Position numbers and translations under genes: made by a program. Shown one piece after another: positions 25,011-46,929 of a stretch of DNA of 64,000 nucleotides. The first letter of the stretch is position 1; every line of letters starts with the position of its first letter. Origin of the DNA: Ridgeia piscesae (taxonomy: Eukaryota; Annelida; Polychaeta; Sabellida; Siboglinidae); NCBI GenBank assembly GCA_025642075.2, contig JAODUO010000153.1, positions 687,501 through 751,500 of the forward strand, in the 5' to 3' direction. Below the pieces are notes generated by a model, which was not told the DNA's origin, made no database searches, and was given only the letters and a program-made list of their open reading frames with translations.

Positions 25011-25620
25011 TATCTATATCTATATCTATATATATATATATATATGTGTGTGAATTTGCCTTTACTTTTAGAGTCTTTCATTTGCAGGTTCCGTGCACTG
25101 TACAAAGGTTTCTTGCCAAAGGTTATGAGATTGGGGCCAGGTAAGCTTCATGTTGACAGAATTATTGGCTATCGGGTACTGCAAACTACTGATTACATCT
25201 TTTGACACAAATCGTTGTCACACAATGAGGACCGCAAAATTTCTCAACTTAATACAGGCATATTATCTTTACAACTAATCAAGTTAAGTTTTCTGAGTAC
25301 TAAAAATAAGGGATGGGCCTTAAAAGTTCCCCAAGTTTTTCCATAGCGACGCCCCATTTAATGGCATCCTTTGTTTGGGTTGTTTAGGACAAAATATTGC
25401 AGGGGTTAATTTTTCTTTTACTTTGAACACTTGTTGGATAACTTATACGTAGTAAAGTCGTCACCTTGGCTACAATTTTGTTGCATTACATCTGGTCAAG
25501 GTCAACAGAAAGTCAGTACGATTGATGATCCAATGAGTTGTTAATTATTGCTCTTCAGGTGCAGCCATTATGATGCTCACGTATGAAGCCGTCTACGAAC
25601 GACTCCAGAAGTGGTTCTAA
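15310..25620 (+). CDS. SLC25A21: Mitochondrial 2-oxodicarboxylate carrier, copy A (8 exons, intact)
   Basis: Exons 15310-15376, 16881-17013, 18350-18479, 19387-19494, 20298-20462, 20818-20999, 25088-25140 and 25559-25620 join to 900 nt, 299 residues plus TAA, the length of human SLC25A21. All introns are GT/AG. The three carrier repeats show the signature Px[DE]xx[KR]: PLDVVK at 32-37, PFEVVK at 129-134 and PSDVAK at 227-232. Segments such as FYKGILPP, DTPKRAVKFF, FNMVYF, SRIQGPQPVPG and ALYKGFLPK match the 2-oxodicarboxylate carrier rather than other SLC25 families. The protein is an inner-membrane six-helix antiporter that exchanges 2-oxoadipate and related acids for 2-oxoglutarate in lysine and tryptophan breakdown. 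The codon frame is open throughout, so this is the best candidate for the functional copy. Substrate specificity is inferred from family membership. Confidence 0.95.
16366..16752 (+). mobile_element. CR1-like LINE 3' end with inverted 5' part, in intron 1
   Basis: Copy B lacks this block: its intron reads TCATATCACCTCAGCAATTT across the same point, and ATCACC flanks the insert on both sides as a likely target-site duplication. The right part, from about 16470, translates as the end of a CR1-like reverse-transcriptase ORF (RTVNEWNRLL, then a stop). It ends in repeats of CTTGTTAAAT, the short tandem 3' end typical of CR1-type elements. The left part is an inverted copy of the same coding text. 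The same family occurs in intron 6 of gene C. Confidence 0.8.
16405..16525. repeat. Long inverted repeat (54 bp arms)
   Basis: Arms 16405-16458 and 16472-16525 are reverse complements with one mismatch and a 13 nt loop. The right arm is LINE coding sequence, so the left arm is an inverted piece of the same LINE. Confidence 0.92.
16881..17013 (+). CDS. SLC25A21: Copy A exon 2
   Basis: 133 nt, residues 23-67, with the first signature PLDVVKTRLQL and ending MYTMEG. Acceptor GTTGCAG, donor GTAAGA. The text TCATCATTGACC here has one base fewer than in copy B. Confidence 0.92.
17185..18065. repeat. 52 bp minisatellite in intron 2 of copy A
   Basis: About 17 tandem units. A unit contains CACTGAAGTGACCCATGTAG followed by a CTCTCTCACGGACACTGATC segment. 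Each unit holds the short dyad TCACTT...AAGTGA and the palindrome TGATCA. The array is about two and a half times longer in copy B and absent from copy C. Confidence 0.95.
18151..18244. repeat. Poly(A) tract of 94 bases
   Basis: Uninterrupted A run in intron 2. The matching site in copy B (39106-39110) has five A only, so this is a recent expansion or an assembly feature. Confidence 0.95.
18350..18479 (+). CDS. SLC25A21: Copy A exon 3
   Basis: 130 nt, residues 67-110, with FYKGILPPIMADTPKRAV. Acceptor TTTTGCAG, donor GTACGT, ends in phase 0. Confidence 0.92.
18541..18850. repeat. (ACTC)n and CA-rich simple repeats, intron 3 of copy A
   Basis: A perfect ACTC tetranucleotide run to about 18614, followed by degenerate CACACA/ACTCACACA text to about 18830. 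The same composite tract is much longer in copy B. Confidence 0.9.
19130..19262 (-). mobile_element. tRNA-derived SINE-like element, intron 3 of copy A
   Basis: On the minus strand the head reads GTGGCACAGTG, then TAGAGTGTTGGACTCCTGA and GAGATCCAGGGTTTTGCC. This layout resembles a tRNA: A box, anticodon arm, degenerate B box. The matching piece in copy B is at 40617-40760, so the insertion predates the duplication. No tail or target-site duplication was confirmed. Confidence 0.55.
19387..19494 (+). CDS. SLC25A21: Copy A exon 4
   Basis: 108 nt, residues 111-146, with the second signature NPFEVVKIQLQ. Donor GTGAGT; phase 0 at both ends. Confidence 0.92.
19655..20055. repeat. 26 bp minisatellite in intron 4 of copy A
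   Basis: About 15 units built on AGTTAATCATTGACCAGACT plus GTACTT. Copy B carries a related, much longer array at 41370-42930. Confidence 0.93.
20298..20462 (+). CDS. SLC25A21: Copy A exon 5
   Basis: 165 nt, residues 147-201, with GLNKALTSTLFRHGIF and NMVYFSFYHNVKD. The FRHG histidine matches the human protein; copy B has asparagine there. Confidence 0.93.
20818..20999 (+). CDS. SLC25A21: Copy A exon 6
   Basis: 182 nt, residues 202-262, with the third signature NIPSDVAKSRIQGPQP. Donor GTAAGA after GAAGAAGG. Confidence 0.93.
21538..24385. repeat. 18 bp minisatellite in intron 6 of copy A (interrupted by a LINE)
   Basis: Tandem 18 bp units close to GTGTAAGGGCACTGACAT, with variants GTGAGGGCGCTGACAT and GTATGGGCACTGACAT. 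Because 18 is a multiple of three, all frames are long and open and translate as a repetitive peptide such as HMSAPLHMSAP; this is an artefact, not a protein. A LINE end splits the array at 21588-22586. A shorter array is in copy B at 44280-44790. Confidence 0.95.
21588..22586 (-). mobile_element. 5'-truncated LINE (L2/CR1-like RT C-terminus and 3'UTR)
   Basis: On the minus strand, the region 22555-22051 encodes the C-terminal part of a LINE reverse transcriptase: SRLDYCNALLYG, then LLRELHWLPI, FKLLVFTYKAMHNDAP and AASLWNNLP, followed by a stop near 22051. A 3' untranslated part with a GTGGCGC-type short palindrome follows to about 21590. The element sits inside the 18 bp minisatellite. It is 5'-truncated and carries at least one in-frame stop near its left coding edge, so it is inactive. 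Confidence 0.85.
24915..25045. repeat. (TG)n followed by (TA)n, end of intron 6 of copy A
   Basis: About 90 bp of TG repeat, then TCTATA and TA repeats, ending about 40 bp before exon 7. The same position in copy B holds (CA)n on this strand. Confidence 0.95.
25088..25140 (+). CDS. SLC25A21: Copy A exon 7
   Basis: 53 nt, FRALYKGFLPKVMRLGPG. Acceptor TTTGCAG, donor GTAAGC. Confidence 0.9.
25559..25620 (+). CDS. SLC25A21: Copy A exon 8 with stop
   Basis: 62 nt, AAIMMLTYEAVYERLQKWF then TAA at 25618-25620. Acceptor CTCTTCAG. Confidence 0.92.
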
Positions 25621-26003
25621 CGAGCAGAGATGGTCAGATGTGATGTCCAGAAGACACATTTCATATGTCCACAACGACCACAAGACACAGACACTGATGT
25701 TGTGTCTTCTAGACATCAACTCACAGACAATGTGTCTGTAAAACACGGACACACTAATCAGATATTATAGTATAATACCATAACGACTTACGTGATATCA
25801 CTTTGTGTCCGCTGTGTGCCATTAACTCCATATCTCAGAAGCTACTGAGGATATATTTTTGAAAATTTAAATATACTTTTTAAATAATACAGTATTTTTA
25901 TTGTTGAAGTTGTTATTGCTATGTGTAATTTTAACTAATCGAGCTATACATTCTGTGTTATATATTTATGTACATATTCATGGCTATATTGTTATAATGT
26001 AGG

Positions 26004-26009
26004 AATAAA
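26004..26009 (+). terminator. AATAAA, candidate polyadenylation signal of copy A
   Basis: First clear AATAAA after the stop codon, about 380 nt downstream. The same hexamer in unit B is at 49108-49113. Confidence 0.55.
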
Positions 26010-27356
26010 TCTGTCAATGTATTATGAATATCTAATTATTTTTCCATTGAGCACTTTTCTTTATAATACATTTCCTGTTAATATGGTGTCAGAATCCTTG
26101 GTTGATTTAAAAAAAAATTTATTGGGTCATCCACAAATTAGCCACATGTTCTGCTAGGACTTCAAGAATTGACGTCAACGGTGAACAAAGGAAACAAATT
26201 CACCCAATACAAAACACTCCAGTTTCTTTCTAAGATAAGTTAAACAATGCTCAGCTTAATGCTCAAAAACAGTATTCTCATGTCAAAATAAATGTGGGTA
26301 TTTATACCCCTTTTTCGCCTTTTCCCACTAGGTGGGGTGAGCGGCCCGAATTTTGGATTTCCAGAATGTTCTGCCCTGGGCATCCTCCGGGGTGATCCGC
26401 AGTTCCTGCATGTCCCTTCGGGCAAAATCCATCCATCTCCGTCTTGGTTGCGAATTTGCAGGTGTATGTTCTGTTTTTCCTTCAAATTAAACTATCGTGG
26501 AATGACACACATTTGAATGGATGTTTCGTGTATGCGGTGTGTATCACCGCGTTATGAAAGTGAAACCGTTGTTTTTACACATTCTACGATCGAATGTAAT
26601 AACAAACAGGGCGGTGAACACGTTGCTTGCATAGAAGATGGCGTATTTGCAAATAAATACACGCTCGCATACATATATTTCAGCCTCTGCTTACACGCAA
26701 AAGGAAAGATTTATGTAATAAAATACACCAACGGTATGAAATATTTGCTAATAGAGAGTTGGACATGGCTTTTTTGCGAATTGCAGAGAATGGCAGAAAA
26801 TTACAGAAGATGAAAATAGAGAGATGGACGTATGTAAAGAAAGATGTGACCCCAAACAGCAACACATTTAAAGGTGGACAAAACACATTCTGAAGCGCAA
26901 GAATCGTAGTTGGTGGCGCCTTATTGGAGGTAATCGTGACTAAAATCTGCAAAGAAAAGAGGATATTTCCTGAGTTCTCACGACTACCTTCTCGCTGCTT
27001 TACAAGGACTAAGACATTGTGGATGTCGGATAGCTAGGTACTTTCTATAGGCACTTCAACGAAATCCGCGGCCGCGGTGTTTTTACGTGCGCACAAAGCG
27101 GAAACCGTCTCGTTTACGCGCACCTGGGTAGCGTTTTCGTTCAATTGGCGCTCTTTTACCGGTCAAGGTCATCATTGGCGGTGAAATTCGTTGAGGCGGT
27201 AAGTCGATCTTTTAGTACATTTTTTTATATAAATTTGTTCGATATTAAGCTGAATTTAATCGATTTGAAGATTTCAGATCCTTGTTTGATGGAATGGTAT
27301 TCAACAGGGACGAACGATTGAATTTTTACATAAATCCACAGGAATTATAGGGCCTG

Positions 27357-28066
27357 TGAATGGGTCACGATACATGGCAAGACTCCGCGCGACTGGAGCT
27401 GATTGGGGACTGGACACAAGAATAATATTCTAACGATTGATGACAGTTGTAGCTTCCGACTGATGAATACTAGGAAAATCAGGTCTTAAATATCTTGTGT
27501 TATACCTTTCTTATCTTAATTGTCCGATTTAATATTGAGTTTATCACACTATCATAGATATATAACGATTTACGTAATGCAGTTAATAAACACGATTTTA
27601 GGCTGTATGTGTTTTTTACGGGATTTGCATTTTACATTGCTGTACGTTGTGGTTTCGATAAGCACTTATATCTGACAAGTTTTCTAAATGCACATAATCA
27701 TAAAACATGTATACGTTTGCCCCAAACAGGTTGTACTGCGCGAAAAATGGCACTCTTCATTATTAGTCAAGATCGCCAAACGTCACAAGTACTTGCTGCT
27801 AATGCCATGGCAATCATCATAATAATCGATTAAAATTAATGATTTCCGTGATCATTGTCACCGGCAAAGTGTTCCATTGCTTCTGCTTGTAATAATCCTT
27901 TGGACAATATAACAGTATTATAACTGAAACATGTTATTTGGGAACAGTTCGATTATTACAGACAAAAACAAAAAGTCCTATATGTTAACATAGAGAATGT
28001 GGATTTCCTGCCCCCAACTGCTCCCAGCGTCGTTTTCGGGCGCGAGACTTACACGCCCTATTTAGT
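27357..28066. mobile_element. Non-autonomous DNA-transposon-like repeat, copy 1
   Basis: Homologous in the same orientation to 34640-35345 and, with a large internal deletion, to 50455-50570. The ends are short inverted repeats: TGTGAATGG at the left and GACTTACA at the right, preceded and followed by GGGCC / CGCCC. An inverted copy of its flanks (33895-34414) lacks it, giving an empty site. No transposase was seen. An 8 bp type target duplication is possible but not exact. Confidence 0.55.
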
Positions 28067-29208
28067 ATGTAAGTGAAATTTCATTTGAACTGTGGTTTTT
28101 GCGCTGTCCAAAATAGGTGCATTTTGACTAAATTTGTGTCTATGAGACCGAGAGCGCGCCACCAGAGATGCATATTGAGGTCATGTAGCCTGACCATGAG
28201 GCATGACATGACTTATTTGTTTTATCTACCTTTTAATGAAAACACAGCAGTTTGTGATGTAACTTGATTTAACGTAAGTAAAATAATCCAATAATAATTT
28301 AATAAAAATGAATAGTTCCACACTACCGTAGCATAGGATCGATGCAACCCACCCCAGAACCCTCATCCCCAAAATAGGAAGGCATTAACTATGGGGTTTT
28401 AACGGCTGTTGTCAATATTGACTGCCATTCGCTTGGTTTAATATTTATTTGTGTTATTTAAATTGTTATAGGTCCAGTATGTTAATAAGATGATTGTTCA
28501 TGTGTACTCCTGTTTTATGATATATTGTTGTGAATAATGTATAACTACTACTGTTCCTAATTATAATTAATAATAATGCAATTACTTATAGAAATGACAA
28601 AAATAGTGCTAATAATTATTTATTTGTTATTTATTTAAAAGCTTGGCATGAATATACAATAATACTGACATAATGAGTTGATGAATTATTGTAGTTATTG
28701 CATGCACTTTGATTTTGTTTTATTTCAGAAATCTCGCACCTGAAAATTACACACGTGTATGCATAAATACAAGCTACGTTTGGCTGAAGATGAGCAATAT
28801 ATCTACTCTCTCTGAAGATACAGTCCCTGTGAACGTGACATGGACACTGCAATTTTAATAGATAAGAACACAACATTATTTTATTGCCCGAACAAAACTG
28901 TACCTGTAAATTAACTGTGAATATACAGAAGCTACAAAGTCTTCAATATATCACATGCATTATCTGCTTACCCTAATTTATAATTTGTTACACAATTTAT
29001 CTCGGTGAATGCGACACATAATACACATATCTACACTGAACATACTATACTGATAGTGATACAGTGTCCTTATTTACTTTACTCATCAGTCATGGACATC
29101 ATGTTGAATAATACGGACATCATTTTACAATTTAATTACAAGACACTGGAATTAGACGGCTTCTGTACGACAGAACACACTGGATTATGAACATTTCTGC
29201 ATAGATTT

Positions 29209-29350
29209 TGCAGAATGTGAATATTGCAAAAAGACAGTATTGTGAGGTGGAGTAGTGAGCAGCTTCTTCACCTTCCACTTTATCCCTGTGGAGGGTAACG
29301 CAGAAAGCAGTCGTGCATTTGGCACAAGAGATGTTGGAGTCGGTGATGAA
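29209..29350 (-). pseudogene. Cysteine-rich fragment, possible transposase zinc-ribbon remnant
   Basis: On the minus strand the frame reads YKCSQCFITDSNISCAKC followed by TTAFCVT, a Cx2C...Cx2C...C pattern. Such a pattern ends piggyBac-type transposases, but the fragment is short and closed by stops. A related version lies near 51645-51830 in unit B. Confidence 0.3.
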
Positions 29351-29585
29351 ACACTGTGAACATTTATAAACATTACTTCATCAAATTCATGTTGAAATGC
29401 AGAATATTATGAAATGGTAACAATTTATTACTGGCCTCTACTAAGCCTGCAGCATTTGTCCAACCTGTAACCACACGGTCACCCATAAACAAGTGAAGTA
29501 TGACAACTGGGCTTCATTGTCATGCATTGATCTATTGAGTTTGATATTTAATTAATATTTATTAATAAAGTGATTATTTATACTG

Positions 29586-29701
29586 TTGTTGTAACCTTCG
29601 ATATTAGGCTTTATTCAACTTAAAAGTCAGGTAGACATCACGAGAGTCCTGGAAACAAAATGAAAGAAATGTCATACATAATTTGTAAATTAAATATTCA
29701 T
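29586..29701 (-). repeat. LTR (3' LTR in element orientation)
   Basis: 116 bp, matching 32749-32864 with three differences. Starts TTGTTGTAACC and ends AAATATTCAT on the plus strand. Confidence 0.85.
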
Positions 29702-29842
29702 GTCACTCTTCCTTCCTAGAAGAAATGTCACTGAACAGTTGTAACTTAAAGTTTTACGTCATTCTTCCTTCCTAGAAGAATTGTCACTGGAAACTTTTAA
29801 TTCAAAGTTTATGCCATTGTCTCCTATCCTAGAAGATACAAG

Positions 29843-30345
29843 TCACCAGCCATAGCGAGATGGTGGTTTGACTTCACGAGTAGAACGTCGAGTTTCGCGC
29901 ATTGGAGTTGGTGAGCACGGTTCAGGATCTGGATGAGCATCAGGTGTAAGGATTGGCGCATTTGCTTCTATAGTTTCACTGGGATCTGCTTGCGAAAACT
30001 TTGTAGCATCCATTGGGACAGATGGGCAAGGAGCCAGGTCACGACGAGAAACTGTGGATTCTCGACCGTCCATGTACCACACATTTGCGTACTTCGGATT
30101 GACATATCGTAGCTCTACTTGGCCCACAAGAGGATCATTTTTGCTTGTTCGGACGAATCTTCTGGGCAGGACGTGTCCTGGGGGATGCAGCCACGAGGGC
30201 ATCGATGTGTCACAGGATGAGTGACGCTGGAAGCTGAAGAATGTCTCATGCAGGGTTGTGTTTGTCGATGTCGAGGGGAGCGATCAGATGAAATGCAGAG
30301 CATCTGGAAGGACAACCTCCCATTGGGAGTCAGGCAGATTCTTGG
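29843..30345 (-). pseudogene. Integrase C-terminal tail of the gypsy element
   Basis: The first part (about 30345-30200) is readable only after a frame change. The second part is an open frame of 119 codons that ends near 29843. Its sequence is typical of the region after the catalytic core in Ty3/gypsy integrases. Confidence 0.75.
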
Positions 30346-30423
30346 ACTTGAGAGATACTTCACTGTGTAGCTGAATGAAGCCAGTTCCAGTCGCCAGGAT
30401 TGGATCTTGTTGTTCTTAATCTT

Positions 30424-30666
30424 TCAACGTTTTCTGTTGTCAATCATGAAGGCCACTGAGCGTTGATCTGTCACTAGAGTGAAATGGCGACCAGCAAGGA
30501 AATGGCGCCATTTACGACCAGCTTCTATGATAGCTGTTGCTTCCCTTTCAACGGGTGGGTAATGGAGTTCACTACGTTGGAGTGTTCTTGACATGAATGC
30601 AACAGGTCGTCCACATTGGTTTAGTGTTGCAGAGACACAAACCTCTGATGCATCACATTCAACCAC
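30424..30666 (-). pseudogene. RNase H domain fragment of the gypsy element
   Basis: About 80 codons including ECDAS with the first catalytic aspartate, FMSRTLQRSE and LVTDQRSVAFM. This is the usual gypsy RNase H layout directly after RT. Confidence 0.8.
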
Positions 30667-30682
30667 AAACGGTTGGCTTTCA

Positions 30683-31430
30683 TCAATGGATTGTAGGTAA
30701 TGTAGCTCTCACAAGTTCCTTCTTCAGTAGGTCAAAGGCAGATAGGGTAGATTCATCCAGTGGGAAGGATGTAGCATTCACAAAAGGCTGTATCTTGTCA
30801 GAGAAGTTTGGTATCCCCTTCGCATAATAAACAAACATGCCCACCACTCTACGGAGAGAGCCGACATTTGTTGGAGGAGGATAGTCCTGGAGGGGGCGAA
30901 GTCGCTCCTGATCTGGTTTGATGACAGCATCACCCACACAGTAACCAAGTATGTTGATAAATGCCTCAGATTCCACAGACTTGGTTTCGTTGAGGGTAAG
31001 ACTTCTCCGTTGAATTGCTTCATGGAACTTGTTCACATTTTCATCATGTTCCTGTTGGTTTCGCCCTGCTTCTGTAATGTCCAAATATGGGAAGGTGTCA
31101 TTGAGTCCTTCCTCATCGACCATCTTGTCCGTCGCTCTCTGGAACACGGCAACTCCGTTGGTCAAACCAAAAGATATACGACAGAACTGGTAGTCTCCCA
31201 TTGGCTTCAAAACCTGTGTACTTCCGATCAGATTCTTTTATTGGCACCTGGTGGTAAGCACTTTTGAGGTCAAATGTTGAGTACACTTTGTAGGCTGCCA
31301 TATCGGTTACCATATCGTCAATTCGAGGAAGAGGGTAGGCATCAAGGTCTATGTATTGATTGATTGTCTGAGAATAGTCTATGCAAAGTCTCATTTTGTA
31401 CCGATTCAATGGGTCTTTCGCCACAACCAC
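30683..31430 (-). pseudogene. Reverse transcriptase of the gypsy element, frameshifted
   Basis: Two overlapping frames carry YPLPRIDDMV, FDLKSAYHQVP, then FGLTNGVAVFQR, and the connection segment to RNase H. A frame change falls near 31210-31190. The YxDD box lacks its usual last acidic or amide residue. Confidence 0.85.
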
Positions 31431-32086
31431 TTGTGCACGCCAAGGCGATGAACTGATCTCAACAATACCCTCGGAGAGAAGCTTAGAAACCTCTTGATGA
31501 ATGAAATCCTGGTCATCCTTGCTGAAACGCCTGGTTTTACTGGCGATAGGCTTGCAGTCACGAAGTAGACATGAGAAGAAAGATGGCTCGTCGATTGTAG
31601 CTGCAGAGACGGCACAGACTGGTGCTGAGTTTGGAAAATAATCTCAGGTTTATTTCCTTCAAATTCAGTGGTGGTCCTCTCGTGTTCTTTCTGGAAGTCA
31701 TGGCCGAGGATGATGTCACTGTCACTACAAAGGTCTTTGAGAACACCAAGGCGTGTGCATGTGTAGACATGTTGATTGAGGTCGATGTCTGCAAAACAGT
31801 GACCAATGACGTGTGTATTCAGAGAGGTGAGAGCCATGGAAATATCTTGTTTCGACGGATGAATCTTCAGATTCAGTTGTTCGGCCACGGTTTGACTTAT
31901 GAAGCTATCAGAGCTTCCCGAGTCGATAAGTGCTGACAGAGTATTTCCATAGACGGATACATTCACAGAAGCCTGTGATAGGCTGTTTGGACACGCAGCT
32001 GTGATTGAGCAAATTGGCTTTCGACATGCATAGCTTTCCAAAATGTCCCCTTTCCCACAGTTTCTACATGTAGCATCACCGGGCAA
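31406..32086 (-). pseudogene. Retropepsin region of the gypsy element
   Basis: Open frame of 226 codons starting in a zinc-knuckle remnant (CRNCGKGD) and running through VYGNTLSALIDSGSSDSF, the aspartic protease active site, to a later IILGHDF segment, which matches the family's second conserved block. Confidence 0.8.
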
Positions 32087-32740
32087 CTTCTTCTATTGTG
32101 AATGGAATCACCGCAGAAGTAGCATTTCTTCTTAGGCGCAAATGTTGAAGAGAGTGATCCTTCGGCATTGGGATTTCAGTATGCTGATCTGTCGGCGAAC
32201 ATGATACCGCTGCAGTTACAGGAATGCTGGGCATGGCGTATGCTTCAGAGTTCTTCTGTGCCAAATCTAAGGAGTTTGCTTGATCAAAGGCCGTCTTGAG
32301 GTTAAGTCTAGTGTTCTCCATGAGATGTTGCCGAATTAGTGGAGATGCTATTCCACTGATGAAGGAATCACGGACCAGTTCCTCTCGCTATTGTTCAGCA
32401 GTAACATTTTTGAGATTGCAGTCCTTGCTGAGTTTCCGAAGTTCTTGGAGGGATTCAGTGAGACTTTCAACTGGATTTTGTCTTTTGGTTGCAAGTAGGT
32501 AACGCGCAAATATCTCATTCGGAGTTTTGATGTACAGCTGTGTTAGAGTCTCTATTGCAGCATCGTAGTCTGCACAATCCTCGATGTAGTCACACACGTT
32601 GTGTGATACATAGTTGACGAGAGTTCTGAATTTGTTTGGAGCATTTTCACCACATTCATCGATGAAATTCCTGAAGGTCCTGTGTCAGGGCTTCCATTCT
32701 TTGGCAGCTGAGGGAGAGTTCGGATCCAGGTCGTTGAAGT
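32076..32740 (-). pseudogene. Gag-like region of the gypsy element
   Basis: Frames on the minus strand encode VCDYIEDCADYDAAI-type gag sequence, interrupted by a stop near 32388 and a frame change before the zinc knuckle. Recognised by position and general pattern. Confidence 0.6.
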
Positions 32741-32748
32741 TGAATAAA

Positions 32749-32864
32749 TTGTTGTAACCTTCGATATTAAGCTTTATTCAACTTAAAAGTCAGGTAGACA
32801 TCACGAGAGTCCTGGAAACAAAATTAAAGAAATGTCACACATAATTTGTAAATTAAATATTCAT
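32749..32864 (-). repeat. LTR (5' LTR in element orientation)
   Basis: 116 bp partner of 29586-29701. Internal sequence runs straight into a gag-like frame; no clear primer binding site was seen. Confidence 0.85.
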
Positions 32865-33268
32865 AGCAGCTATAATGACATGTATTTATTGATTGTTTAT
32901 CATAATGTTTCATGTGGTCCTAAACATTGTATAACTTATATTTACTTCATAATTATTTACTGCAGGCTTTCATAAAAACGTAACCATCAGTCGAGTTAGC
33001 ATGCTAACATTAGCCAATATTAACTTATTATTTAAATTAGTGTTAATACGAAATTACTGGCCAATGTATATTTACTAGCGTAATCAATGTGGGAATGTCT
33101 TAATAATTATGGACATTACGGCCTTTTGTTCATGTTTATGTCTATACGAAGCACGGCTACTAATTATATATTGATTTATTAATTAGTTTATTATTAATAT
33201 TACATAGCCGTTTAATTTATATATCTTACCATAAGTAAGGTAGGTTTACAGATTTCATGTTTATATAA
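32865..33268. other. End of duplicated spacer, unit A
   Basis: AT-rich, matching 52031-52435. Homology fades near 33268, marking the right edge of the duplication unit. Confidence 0.6.
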
Positions 33269-33834
33269 TATTATAAACATATATTCATGGACATTGTGGC
33301 ATTTAAAAAAGTATTTGTCGCGGTGCCTGCTAATTATCGCTTATTAATTAATTATTACATGACTAGTTAATATTTTTTCTTCTCATAATCAAAGTGGTTA
33401 TGCACACTGCATAATAATTATGTATAAATATCTTCATATTTAGGGCTCTGCTGGTCTTAATTAGACTGTTTTGGTCTGTTAAATTGGTGCACTACTTAAC
33501 TAGTATTAGCTAATTAAATGAATTAATTAGTATGAAAAAACATAAATATTGAAAATGTATTACTCCATTCAATGTATTTCAAAATACTGCAATAACTATT
33601 TTAATAGTTATATCAATAACAAAGTTATGCCATTTTAAAGTCACTTTTATTCAAATAGTTATTAACAAAAAACAAAAACAATTGCTTATTTTACCATTAT
33701 AAGACTTTTAAGATACACAAATTTTGCGCAATTGTTCCGTCTTTAAATTGCAATAACTTTGGATCTAATAAAGTTATCGTAATAAACTTAACAGTTATGT
33801 GATCTGTAACTTATTACCTTTCAGTTAAGGCTTA

Positions 33835-33879
33835 AGGATGTTGGAAATAGGCTTAACTTAAGCCTATTTCCAACATCCT
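33835..33879. repeat. Perfect palindrome, 22 bp arms
   Basis: Arms 33835-33856 and 33858-33879 are exact reverse complements around a single C. Confidence 0.95.
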
Positions 33880-33894
33880 ATGATTTTGTTTTTT

Positions 33895-34414
33895 TGAACT
33901 GCCTATTAAAAGGTAGATAAAACAAATAAGTCACGTCATACCTCATGGTCAGGCTACATTACCTCAATATGCACCTCTGGTGGTGCGTTCTCGGTCTCAT
34001 AGACACAAATTTATTCAAAATGCACCTATTTTTGACAGCGCAAAAAACCACAGTTCGCGCGCGCTAGTTCAAATGAAATTTCACATACGTACTAAATAAT
34101 CCCTGTAGATTTATGTAAAAATACAATCGTTCGTCCCTGTTGAATACCATTACATCAAACAAGCATCTGAAATCTTCAAATCGATGAAATTCAGATTAAT
34201 ATAGGTCAAATTAAAAAAAGAAAAAATATGTACTAAAAGATCGACTTACCGGCTCAACGAATTTCACCGCCAATGATGACCTTGACCGGTAAAAGAGCGA
34301 CAATTGAACGAAAACGCTACATAGGTGCGCGTAAACGAGACGATTTCCACGTTGTAGCGTCACTGCTTTGTGCGCACGTAAAAACACCGGATTTCGTTGA
34401 AGTGCCTAACTATT
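33895..34414 (-). repeat. Inverted copy of the spacer sequence 27040-28260
   Basis: Reverse complement of 28075-28260 (left part) joined to that of 27045-27355 (right part), without the transposon-like block at 27357-28066. It abuts the start of duplication unit B, nine bases before the gene B start codon. Confidence 0.85.
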
Positions 34415-34423
34415 TACTGTAAG

Positions 34424-46128
<11,705 letters not shown>

Positions 46129-46929
46129 CGAGCAGAGATGGTCAGATGTGATGTCCAGAAGACACACGTTCAGATGTCCACAACGACCACAAGACACAGA
46201 CACTGATGTTGTGTCTTCTAGACATCAACTCACAGACAATGTGTCTGTAAAACACGGACACACTGATCAGATATTATAGTATAATACCATAACGACTTAC
46301 GTGATATCACTTTGTGTCCGCTGTGTGCCATTAACTCCATATTTCAGAAGTCACTGACGATATATTTTTGAACATTTTAATATACTTTTTAAATAATACA
46401 GTAGTTTTATTGTTGAAGTTGTTATTGCTATGTGTAACTTTAGCTATGCCATCTTAGGTATGCAGGTATTACAGTGCCTCAGGTATCGCAATACCTCAGG
46501 GAGTTTGACGCCCCTGCCATGCAGAGTTGTAAACCACTGCCTTGTGGTACAGGTTCTTGACAGAACCAAAGGCTAAGGGAGCAAACCCTAACCAGAAAAT
46601 CATGTCACTGTGGCAGCATCAAGGGCGGTTGATGTATGGAACTTCCAACATCTCTCGACCAGCCACTGCAGGGACAAACAGTTTGCGCCTGTCTTGACAT
46701 GTTGTTGCCGGTGTGAGATCTCTATTTGTTCCCCGAGAGAGTGCCGCTAGTAACTTGCAAAACCCAGCGGCACTTCAACACTTTTTGCTAGCAGCTTCCA
46801 TGAAATGTATAACTGCACGAAATACCACACCGGATCGGCCGTCGCCCGGGTTACCAAAGACCGCGCTGCTTGACCTCATCTTCCGTTGACAGTGGAAAAT
46901 CAGCTAGGAAGATGAAGAAGAAGACAACT

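Larger units (their letters stand above)
26010..29585. other. Spacer between copies A and B, left part
   Basis: Corresponds to 49114-52030 in unit B, so it was duplicated with the gene. It holds diverged repeats and transposon remnants annotated separately, and no intact gene. Around 26330-26500 is a short repeat-like block that is also present, with a deletion, at 49437-49580. Confidence 0.6.
29586..32864 (-). mobile_element. Ty3/gypsy-like LTR retrotransposon, degenerate, integrase core deleted
   Basis: A 3.28 kb minus-strand element between two 116 bp LTRs, present only in unit A. In element order it has: a gag-like region with a CCHC-type segment (about 32740-32090); retropepsin with DSGSS (31910-31924); reverse transcriptase (about 31430-30680); an RNase H segment (30666-30424); then the integrase C-terminal tail with RRFVR, NDPLVGQVEL and GRESTVSRRDLAP (about 30340-29843). 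The zinc-binding and DDE parts of integrase are missing between RNase H and the tail. Stops and frameshifts occur in gag and RT, and the RT catalytic box reads YLDI rather than YxDD/N. It cannot be autonomous. The target-site duplication is not clear. Confidence 0.9.
15301..33268 (+). repeat. Segmental duplication, unit A
   Basis: The block holds carrier gene A and its downstream spacer. It corresponds, exon by exon and through most of the spacer, to 34415-52435. Homology begins at TACTGTAAG, nine bases before the ATG in both units, and fades near 33268 / 52435. Differences are mostly insertions of mobile elements and changes in tandem repeat length. Confidence 0.85.
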
